Assembly (NCBI GenBank): GCA_938083085.1
Contig: CALLKX010000053.1
Span: 1-64,000 of the forward strand
Direction of reading: 5' to 3'
DNA length: 64,000 nt
Origin: an uncultured bacterium
GTDB lineage: Bacteria; Planctomycetota; UBA1135; GCA-002686595
Below the pieces are notes generated by a model that was not told the origin of the DNA, did not search any database, and worked only from the letters and a program-made list of their open reading frames with translations. Of this stretch, positions 62,086 through 64,000 are shown one piece after another; the stretch's first letter is position 1; each line of letters begins with the position of its first letter. The position numbers and the translations under genes were made by a program.

Positions 62086-62266
62086 CTCGATGGGTCTGGG
62101 TTCGGGAAGACGTGGCGTGCTCCGGGTCCCACGGGAGCAGGTGGAGCACTGGCAAAGGCTACGTCTGCTCGCGTGGTCCTCTCCGCATTGGTGCCATGCG
62201 GCTCGATAAGCAAGCCGAATCGACGGCCAGGGCTCCGCCCCGCTGGCAGGCCCAGGGCTCTTGCAC

Positions 62267-62806
62267 TCAGGGGCAGGGGCCATTCTCGCAGCAGGCCCCC
62301 GCGCCGCACTCGACGAAGGTCGCGAGGGCGTTGGAGAGGCACAGGAGGGTGGCGAAGAGGAGCGTGCTGCGGTCGAAGAGCGTGGGGCGCCGGACGGTTC
62401 CCGCCGGCTCGTCGCGGATGAGGCAGAGGAACACGGCCGTCCCCGCGATCGTGGTCAGGAAGACGATCGCCGCCCAGGTGTACAGGTGCATGCCGAGGAC
62501 GGCGGAGCCGTAGCCCGTGGGCTCCCCTTCCACGGGGGCGATGTGCAGGAGGACCTGCCGGACGGAGAAGGAGCCACCCACGAGAGCGGCGCCGATGACC
62601 ACGGCCGCGTGCTCCCTGCGGAAGCCGAAGGCCGTGTTCAGGGACAGACCGAGGATGACGCCGAGCATCCCCATGCGCTGGAGCAGGCACAGGGGGCAGG
62701 GCGTCTCTCCGAGCCCGTACTGGAAGTAGAAGGCGCCCACGAGCACGAGGGAGAGGCCCAGCATGCACGCGCTGTTCACGGTGTAGAGGAGCGGGCGGTT
62801 CTCCAT
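62267..62806 (-). CDS. dsbB: DsbB-family disulfide bond formation protein
   Basis: 179 residues with four membrane helices. The first catalytic pair is the CPLC motif (GETPCPLCLLQRMGMLGVIL), and GYGSAVLGMHLYTWAAIVFL is the conserved second loop-helix part. The second periplasmic Cys pair of classical DsbB is missing there; instead the C-terminal tail is Cys-rich (VECGAGACCENGPCP), which could provide it. DsbB passes electrons from a DsbA-like partner to quinone. Its start overlaps the DUF5993-like gene stop by one base. No DsbA-like gene is found in this window. Confidence 0.85.
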   Translation of the reverse strand: MENRPLLYTVNSACMLGLSLVLVGAFYFQYGLGETPCPLCLLQRMGMLGVILGLSLNTAFGFRREHAAVVIGAALVGGSFSVRQVLLHIAPVEGEPTGYGSAVLGMHLYTWAAIVFLTTIAGTAVFLCLIRDEPAGTVRRPTLFDRSTLLFATLLCLSNALATFVECGAGACCENGPCP

Positions 62807-62958
62807 CAGAAGTTGAGCTCCAGGCCCGACGTCGTGTGGTGGAAGAACATGGCGACGCTCAGCGCCGTGCTGAGGGCGAGGCCCGCGAGGGCCGCGGAGC
62901 GCCGCCCGCGGATCACGCACGCGAACGTGGCGAGGTAGCTCAGGAAGAGGAAGGCCAT
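62806..62958 (-). CDS. 50-residue membrane protein, DUF5993-like partner of DsbB
   Basis: The frame from ATG 62958 reads MAFLFLSYLATFACVIRGRR, continues with AALAGLALSTALSVAMFFHH and ends TTSGLELNF. It has two short hydrophobic stretches around RGRR, then the HH pair. DUF5993 proteins (about 50 residues, ending in 'HH....l.l.F') are typically encoded next to dsbB. The stop codon overlaps the dsbB start (TGATG), so translation is coupled. The gene is easily missed because of its size. Its function with DsbB is not known. Confidence 0.8.
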   Translation of the reverse strand: MAFLFLSYLATFACVIRGRRSAALAGLALSTALSVAMFFHHTTSGLELNF

Positions 62959-63049
62959 GGGGATGGAACGCAGGTGGGCGCAGGTGGGCGCTGGGGGGGC
63001 GACCCCTCGACTCTACCGACCGAGCGGGGGAGCCGAGGGGGTCGGCTGG

Positions 63050-63946
63050 TCATTGGCCCTCGCCGGGGGGACCTCCCCCGATGTCGGGCTCCACGTGGAC
63101 GAGGACCTCGTCGAAGGCGAGCTGGATCGTCAGGCTGGCCTCCACCTCGTCGGCGATGTCGTGGGCCTGGACCGCATCGAGGGTCGGGTCGACGCGCACC
63201 GTGACGTCCGCCGTGCGCCGGGTCCCATCCCAGCGGCTGCGGACCTGGCCGACCCCGGCGACCCCCTCGACGGTCTTGAGCACCGCGATGAGCTCGTCGG
63301 GCGGCACGGCGGCGCCGTCCACGAGGATCGGGATCGCCCGCCGGAAGAGCTGGAAGGCGAGCACCAGGACGAAGACCGCCACGGCGACCGCCAGCACGCG
63401 ATCGAGCCACGGGAAGCCGCGGGCGGCGATCTGCCAGCCGACGATGGCCGCGAGGGTGGTGGCCGTGTCCGCGAGGGTGTGGGTCGCGTCCGCGTGGAGC
63501 AGCTCGGACCCCAGCCGCCGGGCCTGGCGGTTCTGCCAGTAGGCCAGGCCCAGCTGGAGCACCATGACGCCGCAGGCGACCGCGAGGCTGAGCGGCCCGG
63601 TGGTCACCGGCTCGGCGGCGCCGCCGCGGAGGACGCCCAGGAGGATCTCGAGGGCGAGGACGCCCATCAGGGTGGCGAGCCCGAACACGGCGAGGATCTC
63701 GAACTTGCCGTGGCCGTAGGGGTGGTCGTCGTCGGCGGGGGCGCCGGCCACCCGCATGGCGAACCAGGCCACGACGTTGTTCGCGAGGTCCGTGGCGGAG
63801 TGCATCGCATCGGCGACCAGCACCCAGGAGCCCGTCATGAGCCCGACGCTGAGCTCGGTGAGCGCGAGGGCCAGGTTGCAGAGGCCCTCGATGACGAGCA
63901 CGCGGCGCACCGCGCGGGCTCTCTGGTCGATGTTGGGGCGTTCCAT
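63050..63946 (-). CDS. Cation diffusion facilitator (CDF) metal exporter
   Basis: 298 residues. Six membrane helices with the zinc-site motifs: VADAMHSATDLANNVVAWF (HxxxD in helix 2, giving His/Asp) and LHADATHTLADTATTLAAIV (HxxxD in helix 5). The loop ADDDHPYGHGKFEILAVFGL is the family signature. The C-terminal cytoplasmic domain is about residues 205-298 (VEGVAGVGQVRSRWDGTRRT; HDIADEVEASLTIQLAFDEV). CDF proteins export Zn2+, Mn2+ or Fe2+ in exchange for protons. It lies 10 bases after the end of the partial gene at the window edge, so cotranscription is likely. Confidence 0.88.
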   Translation of the reverse strand: MERPNIDQRARAVRRVLVIEGLCNLALALTELSVGLMTGSWVLVADAMHSATDLANNVVAWFAMRVAGAPADDDHPYGHGKFEILAVFGLATLMGVLALEILLGVLRGGAAEPVTTGPLSLAVACGVMVLQLGLAYWQNRQARRLGSELLHADATHTLADTATTLAAIVGWQIAARGFPWLDRVLAVAVAVFVLVLAFQLFRRAIPILVDGAAVPPDELIAVLKTVEGVAGVGQVRSRWDGTRRTADVTVRVDPTLDAVQAHDIADEVEASLTIQLAFDEVLVHVEPDIGGGPPGEGQ

Positions 63947-63956
63947 GACTCTGCCC

Positions 63957-64000
63957 CTAGCGCCCGGGGATCAGGACAACGAGGTCGTCCGCCTCGCCCA
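63957..64000 (-). CDS. C-terminal end of a gene entering from the right
   Basis: The minus-strand frame reads GEADDLVVLIPGR followed by TAG (63959-63957), 10 bases before the CDF start. Codon use fits the window (nearly all codons end in G or C). The ending resembles a TrkA_C-type domain, but only 13 codons are visible so the assignment is weak. Confidence 0.4.
   Translation of the reverse strand, partial: GEADDLVVLIPGR

Noticed and set aside
1..64000. CRISPR arrays, insertion sequences, prophage genes, integrons
   Set aside because: None found: no spaced identical repeats of 24-40 bases, and no transposase or integrase motifs in any frame read.

Overview
The window is a very GC-rich bacterial chromosome segment, most likely from the phylum Planctomycetota. 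The strongest evidence is two sets of the planctomycete-typical pair 'cytochrome-like DUF1549/DUF1553 protein plus Tat-exported DUF1501 protein'. A Ser/Thr kinase with a C-terminal beta-propeller sits beside a divergent ECF sigma factor, and there is a Cys-type sulfatase, a secreted tricorn-type protease and four large secreted proteins sharing one C-terminal module. Shine-Dalgarno sequences are weak or absent for most genes. I see no rRNA, tRNA, CRISPR array, phage or insertion sequence.

Layout: 1-7.8 kb holds a broken DsbD-N-like gene, an unusual SDR protein, three tandem DoxX-like membrane proteins, an NTF2-like protein and a TPR membrane protein. 7.9-15.4 kb holds a secreted glycoside-hydrolase-like protein and a tightly overlapping four-gene molybdoenzyme operon (transglutaminase lipoprotein, Fe-S subunit, molybdopterin catalytic subunit, TorD-like chaperone). 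15.6-18.5 kb holds a CE1-type esterase and a lamin-tail-domain protein. 19.0-23.5 kb is a metal-uptake locus: an outer-membrane porin-like protein and a ZnuABC-type transporter run divergently from a Fur/Zur-family repressor. A perfect 7-4-7 palindrome lies between the -35 and -10 boxes of the porin promoter. 23.5-35.0 kb carries three secreted proteins with the shared C-terminal module; two of them are full-length paralogues that bracket the ECF sigma factor and the kinase. 35.4-36.8 kb is a persulfide-dioxygenase/rhodanese fusion.

36.8-47.4 kb holds two divergent DUF1501/PSCyt gene pairs around a small lipoprotein. 47.5-56 kb holds a tricorn protease with an inserted domain, a COG0523 (CobW-like) metallochaperone GTPase, an FAD-dependent oxidoreductase-like protein and a degenerate HATPase-GNAT fusion. 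56.3-64 kb holds a sulfatase, an EEP-family nuclease/phosphatase, a small zinc ribbon, a lipid kinase, a CarF/TMEM189-type plasmanylethanolamine desaturase homologue, an OB-fold lipoprotein, DsbB with a 50-residue DUF5993-like partner, and a CDF zinc transporter.

Themes that connect genes are metal homeostasis (Zur-like regulon, COG0523 GTPase, CDF exporter), envelope redox chemistry (molybdoenzyme, DsbB, DsbD-N, persulfide dioxygenase) and a large secreted proteome. Several intergenic spaces carry short GC-rich tandem repeats and perfect inverted repeats not explained by the genes.
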